Assembly: GCA_030634235.1 (NCBI GenBank)
Contig: DAOWBD010000024.1
Location: 1 to 9,608 of the forward strand
Length of the DNA: 9,608 nt
Direction of reading: 5' to 3'
From: Candidatus Omnitrophota bacterium
Lineage (GTDB): Bacteria > Omnitrophota > Gorgyraeia > Zapsychrales > Zapsychraceae
Below are positions 1 through 7,614 of this stretch, piece after piece. Below the pieces are notes generated by a model, which was given only the letters and a program-made list of their open reading frames with translations, was not told the DNA's origin and searched no databases. Every line of letters begins with the position of its first letter. Positions within the stretch are counted from its first letter, which is position 1. Both the position numbers and the translations under genes were made by a program.

Positions 1-678
1 CTCCAAAACCCTCGGCCCCGCCAGCATACCGTCTTTTGTAACGTGCCCGATGAGGAACAGAGCAATCCCTTTAGATTTTGCTAAATGCGTTAACACCGCC
101 GAGCATTCCCTGACCTGGCTGACGCTTCCCGGCGATGAAGAAATCTCCGGGCTATAGATCACCTGAACCGAATCAACAACGACCACATCGGGTTTCATTT
201 TATTGATGTAGCCGATAATATCCTCCAGGTTCACCTGATTCACGATATACAGCGACCTGTTTTCCTTCGTACTTAAACGCCCGGCGCGCACGCGCGTCTG
301 CTTAACAGATTCCTCTCCGCTGACATAAAGAACTTTTAATCCCTTCTCGCTCAAAGCACATCCGACCTGCAGTGCCAATGTTGATTTGCCGATCCCCGGA
401 TCGCCGCCGATCAACGTCACCGCACCGGGAATGATCCCCCCGCCCATAACGCCGTCGAATTCCCTGATCTCCGTTGTATATCTTTTCTCGTCTCCGGTCA
501 AAACATCCATCAGAAGAACGGGGCCCTCTTTTAACGTAACCCTGTTGCGCTTGTCGGTCAAGGGAGCTGTTGTCTCCTCGACCAACGAGTTCCAGCTGTC
601 ACACCCGGAGCATTTCCCGGCCCACCGGGGAAACTGGGTCCCGCAATTCTGGCAAACAAATAATGTTTTTGTTTTCAT
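1..678 (-). CDS. radA: RadA/Sms DNA repair ATPase, N-terminal 226 residues (3' end beyond window)
   Basis: RadA is a RecA-like ATPase that acts as a branch-migration helicase in recombinational repair. The frame is open from the ATG at 678 to base 1, giving 226 residues of a family usually near 450. The N-terminus has the RadA C4 zinc finger (C9-x2-C12 and C23-x2-C26, with the typical RWAGKC context). The Walker A motif GDPGIGKS is at 92-99, a Walker B-like run of valines ending in VDSVQ lies near 164-171, and GHVTKDG at 211-217 is the family's GHVTKEG motif with a conservative E-to-D change. The KNRFG motif and the C-terminal Lon-like domain would lie outside the window. The start overlaps the mlaD stop in an ATGA, so translation is probably coupled to mlaD. 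In Bacillus radA also follows clpC, and here it does so with four genes in between. The identification is very secure. Confidence 0.96.
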   Translation of the reverse strand, partial: MKTKTLFVCQNCGTQFPRWAGKCSGCDSWNSLVEETTAPLTDKRNRVTLKEGPVLLMDVLTGDEKRYTTEIREFDGVMGGGIIPGAVTLIGGDPGIGKSTLALQVGCALSEKGLKVLYVSGEESVKQTRVRAGRLSTKENRSLYIVNQVNLEDIIGYINKMKPDVVVVDSVQVIYSPEISSSPGSVSQVRECSAVLTHLAKSKGIALFLIGHVTKDGMLAGPRVLE

Positions 679-1397
679 TCTGTTTTTTTGCTCGCCTTCG
701 GACGGTATAATAATTTCCAGGGATGCTCTTTGAGGTCGGCGGTTAACCCCTGCAGGTCATCGTAAAGACGTTCATCATACAACAGGCGCCCGACAGTCCC
801 TTTTCCCTCTCTCATATCAAGGACAAGACTGTCAAGACCTCCAGTCAATGAACTTAAATTCTCTAATGTTGTCCCGATCAAATCAATATTTTTCTCGTCA
901 CTGATCAGACGGTCAAGACCGCCAACGGCATTTTCCAGTTTAGTCGACACCTCCATAACCCGCGCGGAGATCGCTTCCTGGGCGATCGGGTCTTTCCCGA
1001 TAACAATCTGTTTCGCTTCAAGAAAACTTTGGGTGTCTTCCCCCGGGAAGATCTCGATATATTTCTCGCCCATCATCCCCAATTGATTAACCGTTATGAC
1101 TGAATCCCTGGGGATCATCGTCTCCTCTTTAACCCAAATCTCCACTTCGACCTTTGTCCGGCTATCCGTGCGATCGAAGAATAATTTAATATCTCGCACA
1201 AGCCCTTCATCGACACCGGCGATCCGTACAGGCGCGTTCTTCTTCAGGCCGTTCGCAAATCCGAAAACAACCCGAATCGGCTTTCCCTTCGCCAGAACAG
1301 ATGAGTCGCTGACCGAGAAAATAAACATCGCCAGCAAGACCATAGCGATCAGCATGAACACGCCGACTTTAAATTCAAGATTGGATTCTTTTGGCAT
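675..1397 (-). CDS. mlaD: MlaD-like MCE-domain lipid transporter subunit
   Basis: Substrate-binding subunit of an MCE (Mla-type) ABC transporter that moves phospholipids between inner and outer membrane. In known systems MlaD forms a hexameric ring, anchored in the inner membrane, above the MlaE/MlaF core. The 240 residues show a short cytoplasmic N-terminus, one transmembrane helix (about 11-29), an MCE domain (about 38-118) with the typical PVRIAGVDEG stretch at 56-65 and GMMGEKYIEI at 107-116, and a helical tail. The tail is longer than in E. coli MlaD (183 residues) and carries GKGTVGRLL (198-206) and HPWKLLYRP (225-233), a style I associate with MCE proteins outside the Proteobacteria. 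The ATG at 1397 has a GGGGGA ribosome site 8 bases upstream, and an in-frame TAA lies just before it, so the start is fixed. It follows mlaF after 72 bases and overlaps radA by four. Confidence 0.93.
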   Translation of the reverse strand: MPKESNLEFKVGVFMLIAMVLLAMFIFSVSDSSVLAKGKPIRVVFGFANGLKKNAPVRIAGVDEGLVRDIKLFFDRTDSRTKVEVEIWVKEETMIPRDSVITVNQLGMMGEKYIEIFPGEDTQSFLEAKQIVIGKDPIAQEAISARVMEVSTKLENAVGGLDRLISDEKNIDLIGTTLENLSSLTGGLDSLVLDMREGKGTVGRLLYDERLYDDLQGLTADLKEHPWKLLYRPKASKKTE

Positions 1398-1469
1398 ACT
1401 TTAATCCCCCGGTTAATGTGTCAATCGCAAATTCTTTGCGCCAAACACGCTGCTTACTGCTCACCGGCA

Positions 1470-2243
1470 TTAATGCGAATGCCCGTAGATCAGATTTTCA
1501 TTATCTGTAATCGGCCCATGCGCCTCGCCATGAATGAACTGCTTGACCACAGGGTGCCGCGTATTGCGTATCTCGTCGGGGCCTCCTTCAGCGATCACCC
1601 TTCCGTGATAGAACATGGCAATCGAATCCGCAACTTTATAGGCGGAATTCATGTCGTGCGTGACAACGATCGAGGTAACCTGCAGTTTGCGCCCCAGGTC
1701 AATGATCAGGTTATTGATCGCATCAGCCGTAATCGGGTCCACCCCGGTCGTCGGCTCATCATAAAAAATCATCTGAGGCTTCATGCATAACGCGCGCGCG
1801 AGGCTCACCCTTTTTTTCATCCCACCGCTTAATTCGGAAGGCATCATCTCTTCGATGCCCTGAAGGCCGACCAACCCTAAAGATTCTTCGACCCTATCAC
1901 GCACTATCTTTTTATCCAACTGCATAAACTCATCGAGGACGAACGAAACGTTCTCTGCAACATTAAGCGAATCAAAAAGGGCGCCGCCTTGAAAGACCAT
2001 CCCCATCTCCATGCGGAACTTGTTATAATCCCTTTCGGAGAGTTCCGTAGCCTCCTGGCCGTTAATCTTGATCGAACCGGAATCCGGCCTTAAGATGCCG
2101 ACGATATTCTTCAGAAAGACACTTTTACCGACGCCAGAACGCCCGATAACAACCTTCGTTTCCCCGTCATTAATCGTCAATGTCAGGTCCTTAAGGACGA
2201 TATTGTTTCCGAACGTCTTGCATAAATCTTTGATTTCGATCAT
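1470..2243 (-). CDS. mlaF: MlaF-like ABC transporter ATP-binding protein (lipid transport)
   Basis: Cytoplasmic ATPase that powers the MlaE permease. The 257 residues contain a complete nucleotide-binding domain: Walker A GRSGVGKS at 34-41, Q-loop Gln85 in the MVFQGGALFDSL stretch typical of MlaF, signature LSGGMKKR at 138-145, Walker B running into DEPTTGVDP at 162-170, and the switch histidine His196 in VVTHDM. The LSGGM signature (rather than LSGGQ) and the TTGVDP run separate MlaF/Ttg2A from general importers, and the flanking mlaE and mlaD genes confirm the family. The ATG at 2243 follows the mlaE stop by three bases with only a weak GGGT ribosome site, so translation probably depends on termination of mlaE. 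No STAS-domain MlaB gene, which supports MlaF in E. coli, is present in the window. Confidence 0.95.
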   Translation of the reverse strand: MIEIKDLCKTFGNNIVLKDLTLTINDGETKVVIGRSGVGKSVFLKNIVGILRPDSGSIKINGQEATELSERDYNKFRMEMGMVFQGGALFDSLNVAENVSFVLDEFMQLDKKIVRDRVEESLGLVGLQGIEEMMPSELSGGMKKRVSLARALCMKPQMIFYDEPTTGVDPITADAINNLIIDLGRKLQVTSIVVTHDMNSAYKVADSIAMFYHGRVIAEGGPDEIRNTRHPVVKQFIHGEAHGPITDNENLIYGHSH

Positions 2244-2246
2244 TTT

Positions 2247-3014
2247 TTATACCCGTAAAATAAAATAGAACAGCGTCGTGAAGAAACAATCCGCTATGAT
2301 GATCAAAATAAATGAGATCACGACCGCCGTGGTCGTCGACCTTCCGACGCCCTCGGCGCCGCTTTGAACATTCAATCCCTGATGACAACCGACCAAGGCA
2401 ATGATCGCCCCGAAGCAGATCGTCTTCGTCAAACCCGTCACGATATCTTTAACCGTCAAGGCTTCCGTGACCATCGTAAAATACAATGTCGGGCTTATAT
2501 ACAGTTTGTAGACACAGATAACAAATCCCCCCATTATTCCGACGAGATCGGCAAAGACCGTTAAGATCGGTAGCATGATAACCAGTCCCAAAAACCTCGG
2601 GACCACCAGGTACTTCACCGGATTGACCGCAAAGGCCCGCAGCGCGTCCACCTGCTCGGTCACGGTCATTGATCCAATCTCGGCGGTGATCCCCGCCCCG
2701 ATACGCCCAGCAACGATCAATGCGGTCAGAACAGGGGCAAGCTCCCTTGTCAAAGAAACCGCCACGACGGACGGAATGTAGATATCGTCAGAAATCTCTA
2801 GCAGCAAATATTCCATCTGTAGCGCCATAATCATGCCGATAAAGAACGCCACAAGCGCCGCGATCAAGAAACTCCCGGGGCCGATCCGCTTTGCCTGGCT
2901 CAACACCCGATACATCTTCACAGGCGGTGTGAAAATATGATACATCGTCATGCCAAAGAGCAGCGTGAGCTCTCCGACATATTTAACAAAACGGTAGAGG
3001 ATATTCGTGATCAT
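2247..3014 (-). CDS. mlaE: MlaE-like ABC transporter permease (lipid transport)
   Basis: Integral inner-membrane permease of the Mla-type lipid transporter, normally a dimer that passes lipid between the membrane and the MlaD ring. It is 255 residues long, normal for the family. An amphipathic N-terminus is followed by a hydrophobic segment near 49-67, the family-diagnostic conserved block at about 90-125 (TRELAPVLTALIVAGRIGAG, then TAEIGSMTVTEQVDAL), and further membrane segments near 138-170, 193-212 and 229-253. The ATG at 3014 is preceded by GGGA eight bases upstream, 14 bases after the stop of the exported AsmA-like gene. The order mlaE-mlaF-mlaD differs from E. coli mlaF-mlaE-mlaD-mlaC-mlaB, and mlaC and mlaB are missing here. 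Confidence 0.95.
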   Translation of the reverse strand: MITNILYRFVKYVGELTLLFGMTMYHIFTPPVKMYRVLSQAKRIGPGSFLIAALVAFFIGMIMALQMEYLLLEISDDIYIPSVVAVSLTRELAPVLTALIVAGRIGAGITAEIGSMTVTEQVDALRAFAVNPVKYLVVPRFLGLVIMLPILTVFADLVGIMGGFVICVYKLYISPTLYFTMVTEALTVKDIVTGLTKTICFGAIIALVGCHQGLNVQSGAEGVGRSTTTAVVISFILIIIADCFFTTLFYFILRV

Positions 3015-3028
3015 ATGAGAGATCCCGT

Positions 3029-4021
3029 CTAGAATTTGCGGCTCCGCTCGATCCCAAGCATGTCGATCTCATCCCCCGACGACGGCCCGGTCCCTAGCGC
3101 ATCCCCTTTTTTAAAATGATATTTAAACTCCGTTGTCCCGGAATCTTCGGGACTAAGACGCTTGATCGTCCATTCCATTTCCGACCCGGAATCACTGACC
3201 AAGGGAGCTAATGTCAGCGCCTTGATCTGCTTCTTGAAATTCGTTTTATCGCTTAAATCGAACGGCCCATTTAAAGAGAAACTAACGCCATCCGACTTTG
3301 AAATAGTGGACTGAGCGATCTGCATGAACGGATAAACCCCTTCGATGTTCAACACAATAGCGCTATAGTCAAGTTTTTGAACAAACCCGTTCCTGCTCTC
3401 GAGATTCCCTTTAAGCACAAGCTGATCGAGAGAACCGGAAGCCCTAATCTCACCGAAAACCTCCCCGGAAGATTCATACTCTTTTCCGGAGCCCCAGAAA
3501 TTAAGAAAATCCTGCATATCGACACCCAGTAAATTAACCGCAACATCAAGGTCATAGGGTGACGTCAGGCCGAGATGCCCGTCGAATGTAAGGTTCCCGA
3601 CCGATAATGCCATCACATGCAATTCTTTATCTTTGACCTCAAAGCGTCCGGAAAGTTCATTGATCGGTTTAAAATCGACCAATGAATATTGGCTCCAGAT
3701 CTTTCCCCGTAGAGCAGAATCAAAGAGATGGTTTCCTTTTCCTTCTCTTTTGACAAGATCGACGGAACCCTCTATTTTGCTTAAAAGATCAAAGAACGGG
3801 GTCTTGAGATGATCGACATCAAGCGAAAGCCGGTAATTTGTCTCCGACATTCTCGTCGCTTTTGCCGTTACCGAGCTTCCCTCGTCGAGGTTCAAAATAA
3901 TGTTAAACTCTTTTCTTGAAAGATCGATCTGTCCTTCAAAGGAAAGTATTTTTTCGGCAAAGACAAGTTTCGGTATAAAGAAGGCAAGAACAACTAGAAG
4001 GAAGACCTTAAAAACCTTCAT
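3029..4021 (-). CDS. Exported AsmA/TamB-like protein of unknown function, next to the mla genes
   Basis: No named family is recognised with confidence. With the ATG at 4021 the product is 330 residues and starts with a clear signal peptide: MKVFK, a long hydrophobic core, then VFA followed by EK as the likely cleavage site. No second membrane helix is evident. The mature part alternates polar and hydrophobic residues in short beta-strand-like runs. A stretch near 180-260, including SGSLDQLVLKGNLESRNGFV and later GVSFSLNGPFDL, resembles the repeats of AsmA/TamB/YhdP-type proteins, which form lipid-carrying beta grooves in the periplasm. There are no cysteines in the mature region, so it is not a lipoprotein. 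Its stop is 14 bases before mlaE, which suggests a role with that transporter, possibly in place of MlaC. A longer form starting at GTG 4063 (344 residues) is possible; I prefer 4021 because of AAAGGA just upstream and the better signal peptide. Existence as a gene is sure, function is inference. Confidence 0.82.
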   Translation of the reverse strand: MKVFKVFLLVVLAFFIPKLVFAEKILSFEGQIDLSRKEFNIILNLDEGSSVTAKATRMSETNYRLSLDVDHLKTPFFDLLSKIEGSVDLVKREGKGNHLFDSALRGKIWSQYSLVDFKPINELSGRFEVKDKELHVMALSVGNLTFDGHLGLTSPYDLDVAVNLLGVDMQDFLNFWGSGKEYESSGEVFGEIRASGSLDQLVLKGNLESRNGFVQKLDYSAIVLNIEGVYPFMQIAQSTISKSDGVSFSLNGPFDLSDKTNFKKQIKALTLAPLVSDSGSEMEWTIKRLSPEDSGTTEFKYHFKKGDALGTGPSSGDEIDMLGIERSRKF

Positions 4022-4086
4022 AGATCCTTTCAGAACATCAGCTAGAGACATGCTGTTAATCACAGCCTTGCCTACAAATTATTTGA

Positions 4087-4108
4087 GGGGACGGAAGCTT
4101 CCGTCCCC
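4087..4108. repeat. Perfect 22-base palindrome between clpC and the downstream gene
   Basis: The arm GGGGACGGAAG at 4087-4097 is followed directly by its exact reverse complement CTTCCGTCCCC at 4098-4108. As RNA it would fold into a 9-base-pair, GC-rich stem with an AGCT loop. It sits 4 bases after the clpC stop codon on the transcribed strand. The bases after it (TCAAATAATTTG on the minus strand) contain no run of T, so it is not a convincing intrinsic terminator. A role as partial attenuator, mRNA-stabilising 3' hairpin or a dispersed REP-like repeat is possible. The palindrome is seen directly; its function is not. Confidence 0.85.
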
Positions 4109-4112
4109 CTGA

Positions 4113-6530
4113 TTATTTAAAGATCAGGACATCGCCATTTCTATCAACCTTGATCTTGCGGTTCTCTTTGAAATTCCCGCTGATGATATCCTCGGCTAAC
4201 GGGTCCTCGAGAAGCCGCTGGATCGTCCGCTTAAGCGGCCTGGCCCCATAGACCAGGTCAAAGCCTTTCTCGACGAGAAGTTCAATAGCATCTTTCGAAA
4301 GCTCGATATCAATGTCTTTTTCTTTCAACCGTTTGACCACGCCATTGATCTCTAACTCAACAATATCATAAAGGTTCTCTCTTGTCAGAGACCTAAAGAC
4401 AATGATATCATCAACACGATTGAGGAACTCGGGCTTGAATGTCTTTTTAACCTCTTCAAGAAGGCGCGTTTTCATATCTTCGTAAGTCGCGCTTTCTTTA
4501 GGAGCAACAAACCCTAACGACCCCTGCTTGCGCAACATCTCCGCGCCGACATTAGATGTCATAAGAATGATCGTATTGCGGAAATCTATCTTCCGTCCCA
4601 AGCTATCGGTGAGGCGGCCCTCTTCAAAGACCTGCAGAAGAAGGTTAAAAACATCCTGGTGGGCCTTCTCGATCTCGTCGAGCAAGATCACCGAATAGGG
4701 CTTGCGACGAACCTTCTCCGTTAACTGTCCGCCTTCTTCATAGCCGACGTATCCCGGTGGCGCACCGATCAGACGAGAAACATTGAATTTATCCATGTAC
4801 TCGGACATGTCAATCTGGATCAGAGAGTCTTTGCTGCCGAACATGAACTCCGCCAACACTTGCGCTAAAAGAGTTTTTCCGACGCCGGTCGGCCCCAGAA
4901 AAACGAACGATCCGATCGGCCGTCGGGGATCCTTGATCCCGGCACGCGAACGGCGAACCGCACGCGCGATCGCGCTGATCGCCTCTTCCTGTCCGATCAC
5001 AAGTTTCTTCATCTTCTCTTCCATCTGAAGCAGCTTTTGACTTTCCCCTTGCTCTAATCGGGCCAAGGGAACTTTCGTCCATTGCGAAACAATACGAGCG
5101 ATCTCCTCATAACCTAGCGTTAAGGTCACTTTATCCCTTTCCTGAGACCACTCGCCTTTTACATCATCAAGCTTTTTTCTTTTTTCCCGTTCAAGGTCCC
5201 GCATTTTTGCCGCTTTCTCAAAATCCTGGCTCTTGATGTGCTCTTCCTTTTCCGTCTTAAGCCTCTCAATCTCACCCTCCAGATCTTTCACGTCGGGAGG
5301 AGCAACCATAGCCTTAAGACGAGCCTGCGCTCCGGCTTCATCAAGAATATCGACAGCCTTATCCGGTAAAGCCCGTCCGGAAATGTAGCGTTCCGAAAGG
5401 CGCACCGCGGCATCCAAGGACTCGTCGGAGAACTTCACGCGATGATGCGCTTCATATTTATCGCGAAGGCCTTTAAGGATCAGGATCGCCTCATCGATCG
5501 ACGGCGGTTCAACCATAATCGTCTGAAACCTTCTCTCAAGCGCCGCATCTTTTTCAATATGTTTACGATACTCGTCAAGCGTCGTCGCGCCGATACATTG
5601 GATCTCCCCACGAGACAACGCGGGCTTAAGAATATTCGCGGCATCGATCGCACCTTCGGCCGCGCCGGCACCGACAAGCGTATGTAGCTCGTCGATAAAT
5701 AAAATGATCCGCCCGGAACGCTTGATTTCGTCCATGATCGCCTTGATACGCTCCTCGAACTGCCCGCGGTATTTCGTTCCCGCGATCATAAGCGCCAAAT
5801 CAAGGACAATGATACTTTTATCCCGAAGAATCTCGGGGGTATTTCCGTCGACGATCATCTGTGCCAACCCTTCGACGATCGCGGTCTTTCCGACACCGGC
5901 CTCGCCGAGAAGAACAGGATTATTCTTCGTGCGCCGGCTTAAAATTTGAAGAATACGCTGAATTTCCTCTTCACGTCCGATGACCGGATCTAATTTTCCT
6001 TCTTTCGCTAGTTTATTAAGGTTCCGTCCATAAGCATTAATGGCTGGCGTCTTTTCGGATTTTACCTGCTCCTCCCCCCCGTATCCGGGTATGCCGGAGC
6101 CTAATAATTCCATGACCTCATTGCGCAATTTTCCGAGATCTAATCCGAGATTTAAAAGAACACGATAGGCCATCCCCTCTCCCTCTTTAACCAGGCCCAG
6201 AAGAAGATGCTCTGTCCCAATGTAATTGTGGCCTAACGCGCGCGCTTCCTCGGCGGAAAGCTCGAGCGCTTTTTTCGAGCGCGGCGTAAACGGAATGTCG
6301 CCTAAAACCTGCGTTTGCGGCCCGGGCTGAACTAACTTCTCGACCTCGATCCGGATGGTCTCCAGGTCCAGTCCCAGCTTCTGTAAAACAGCCGCCGCAA
6401 CACCCTCCCCTTCACGGACCAATCCCAAAAGCAAATGTTCGGTCCCGATATAGTCATGGTTAAAACGTCGTGCTTCTTCTTTGGCATAAACAATAACTTT
6501 TCTGGCTCTTTCGGTAAATCTGTTAAACAT
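4113..6530 (-). CDS. clpC: ClpC, AAA+ unfoldase of the ClpCP protease
   Basis: Hexameric Hsp100 chaperone that unfolds proteins and feeds them to ClpP; with McsB it handles phospho-arginine-tagged substrates. The 805 residues show all ClpC parts in order: two N-terminal Clp repeats (about 1-145), each with a GTEH motif whose glutamates (Glu31 and Glu107) match the phospho-arginine pocket residues of Bacillus ClpC; D1 ATPase with Walker A GEAGVGKT at 209-216 and Walker B ILFIDE at 276-281; a middle UVR/coiled-coil domain near 420-455, absent in ClpA; D2 ATPase with Walker A GPTGVGKT near 545-552 and LLDEIEKAH near 615; and an LGF loop near 670 that in ClpX and ClpC relatives docks on ClpP. The ATG at 6530 lies 6 bases after the mcsB stop, with the ribosome site inside the end of mcsB. 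No clpP is in the window. Confidence 0.98.
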   Translation of the reverse strand: MFNRFTERARKVIVYAKEEARRFNHDYIGTEHLLLGLVREGEGVAAAVLQKLGLDLETIRIEVEKLVQPGPQTQVLGDIPFTPRSKKALELSAEEARALGHNYIGTEHLLLGLVKEGEGMAYRVLLNLGLDLGKLRNEVMELLGSGIPGYGGEEQVKSEKTPAINAYGRNLNKLAKEGKLDPVIGREEEIQRILQILSRRTKNNPVLLGEAGVGKTAIVEGLAQMIVDGNTPEILRDKSIIVLDLALMIAGTKYRGQFEERIKAIMDEIKRSGRIILFIDELHTLVGAGAAEGAIDAANILKPALSRGEIQCIGATTLDEYRKHIEKDAALERRFQTIMVEPPSIDEAILILKGLRDKYEAHHRVKFSDESLDAAVRLSERYISGRALPDKAVDILDEAGAQARLKAMVAPPDVKDLEGEIERLKTEKEEHIKSQDFEKAAKMRDLEREKRKKLDDVKGEWSQERDKVTLTLGYEEIARIVSQWTKVPLARLEQGESQKLLQMEEKMKKLVIGQEEAISAIARAVRRSRAGIKDPRRPIGSFVFLGPTGVGKTLLAQVLAEFMFGSKDSLIQIDMSEYMDKFNVSRLIGAPPGYVGYEEGGQLTEKVRRKPYSVILLDEIEKAHQDVFNLLLQVFEEGRLTDSLGRKIDFRNTIILMTSNVGAEMLRKQGSLGFVAPKESATYEDMKTRLLEEVKKTFKPEFLNRVDDIIVFRSLTRENLYDIVELEINGVVKRLKEKDIDIELSKDAIELLVEKGFDLVYGARPLKRTIQRLLEDPLAEDIISGNFKENRKIKVDRNGDVLIFK

Positions 6531-6536
6531 CGTCCT

Positions 6537-7586
6537 CTACCCTCCTATCTTTTCGCGAATAAGACTGGCGCGTTTAGTATCCCGTTCTGCTGCGGATAAT
6601 TTTTTTCCTTCAATCTTCTGCAAATGGGCAGGCTGAATCATGATAAAGAGTTCATTGATCGAATTGCGGTCAACATCCTTGACGATATCTAGATCAACCC
6701 CTAACCGAACCATGGATAATAATTCCACCGTTTCCTGACTGGAGATAATATGCGCGTTCTTTAAGGTGCCGTAGGAACGAAATATCTTATCTTCCAGCAT
6801 GAGCTTATTTTGTACCAGCAAGGCCTGCCGGGCCTGTTCTTCCTGTTCGATCACTTGACGAATCAATCCGCTGATATTTTGAAGAGCGTCCTGTTCAGTG
6901 TGACCCATTGATACCTGATTGGATATTTGATAGAAATTGCCGCTGGCCTGCGTTCCCTCGCCGTAAAATCCTCTCGACGCGAAGTTCAATTTCGAAATGG
7001 CAGCCATCACCTTGTTGATCTGTCTGGTCATGACGAGAGCCGGTAAATGAAGCATGACCGAACCCCGCATGGCCGTTCCGGTATTCGTCGGGCAAGCTGT
7101 AAGATATCCCCAGTGAAGCGAATACGCGAAATCCAACTTCTGCGACAAAGCATCATCAATCGTGTTAGCGATCTCCCAGGTCTCATTAAGATTAAACCCG
7201 GACTGCATCACCTGCAGGCGCAAATGATCCTCCTCATTGACCATCACCGACAGAACTTCCTCCTCGGAGACGATCAGGGCCTTGCCTTCCGGATTGCTGG
7301 CATGCTCGTGACTCATGAGGTGCCGTTCAATCAAGAATTGTTTGTCGACATTATCAAGCTCATTGATTTTTAAAAGTATGGACTTCTTAAAAAACTCGAT
7401 ATGCTCGGTCGCACTTACAACCGTGGCCAGAATTTCATTCAGTTCTTTTTTTCTGGCCTTGTTCGGAAATGGTTTCTCGGCTAAATTGCGCGCTAGCCGA
7501 ACGCGTGAAGACATAACAATGTTGGAGAATGCCCCCCTCCCTTTTAACCACTGTCCCGTATTGTAAATAAAATCGTCTAGTTTCAT
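6537..7586 (-). CDS. mcsB: McsB, protein-arginine kinase
   Basis: Phosphagen-kinase-fold enzyme that transfers the ATP gamma-phosphate to arginine side chains of proteins, marking them for ClpCP. With the ATG at 7586 it has 349 residues, the usual size, and begins like other McsB proteins (KLDDFI..., then SSRVRLARN at 26-34). Conserved active-site blocks are visible: NEEDHLR at 117-123 with the catalytic acidic residues, CPTNTGTAMRGSV at 165-177 with the reactive cysteine Cys165, and RGFYGEGTQASGNFYQISNQ at 205-224. The common CPTNxGTG form has Ala instead of the last Gly here. The C-terminus carries RDTKRA at 335-340, matching the RDxxRA motif that binds phospho-arginine allosterically in Geobacillus/Bacillus McsB; this motif argues against ordinary creatine or arginine kinases. 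An upstream in-frame ATG at 7631 would overlap mcsA and add 15 unrelated residues. Confidence 0.96.
   Translation of the reverse strand: MKLDDFIYNTGQWLKGRGAFSNIVMSSRVRLARNLAEKPFPNKARKKELNEILATVVSATEHIEFFKKSILLKINELDNVDKQFLIERHLMSHEHASNPEGKALIVSEEEVLSVMVNEEDHLRLQVMQSGFNLNETWEIANTIDDALSQKLDFAYSLHWGYLTACPTNTGTAMRGSVMLHLPALVMTRQINKVMAAISKLNFASRGFYGEGTQASGNFYQISNQVSMGHTEQDALQNISGLIRQVIEQEEQARQALLVQNKLMLEDKIFRSYGTLKNAHIISSQETVELLSMVRLGVDLDIVKDVDRNSINELFIMIQPAHLQKIEGKKLSAAERDTKRASLIREKIGG
6540..6545 (-). promoter_or_regulatory. clpC ribosome binding site embedded in the end of mcsB
   Basis: GGAGGG, 9 bases before the clpC ATG, also encodes the last two glycines of McsB. A second purine-rich core AGAGGA at 6533-6538 overlaps the mcsB stop. 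Kinase and unfoldase translation are therefore physically linked. Confidence 0.75.
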
Positions 7587-7597
7587 CAGATATCCAT

Positions 7598-7603
7598 TCC
7601 TCC
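7598..7603 (-). promoter_or_regulatory. mcsB ribosome binding site (decides the start)
   Basis: GGAGGA lies 11 bases before the ATG at 7586, a slightly long spacing. The longer in-frame start at 7631 has no such site and would begin inside mcsA. An out-of-frame ATG at 7596 is only one base from the site. The homology start at 7586 is therefore preferred. Confidence 0.65.
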
Positions 7604-7614
7604 GCCTCAAAGGC

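Noticed and set aside
1397..1424. TTGACA at 1419-1424 (minus strand) as a -35 box for a promoter ahead of mlaD
   Set aside because: At 17 bases the matching -10 would be AAGTAT, only three of six matches, and it overlaps the mlaD ATG, so a transcript would start inside the gene.
1416..1790. Plus-strand open frame of 124 codons across the mlaF 3' end
   Set aside because: It lies antisense to the clearly conserved C-terminal half of MlaF, its translation resembles no known family, and no ribosome site was recognised. It is a shadow, as are the other plus-strand frames.
4081..4110. The clpC-downstream palindrome as an intrinsic terminator
   Set aside because: The stem is strong, but no T-run follows on either strand, and the next gene on the same strand starts within 70 bases.
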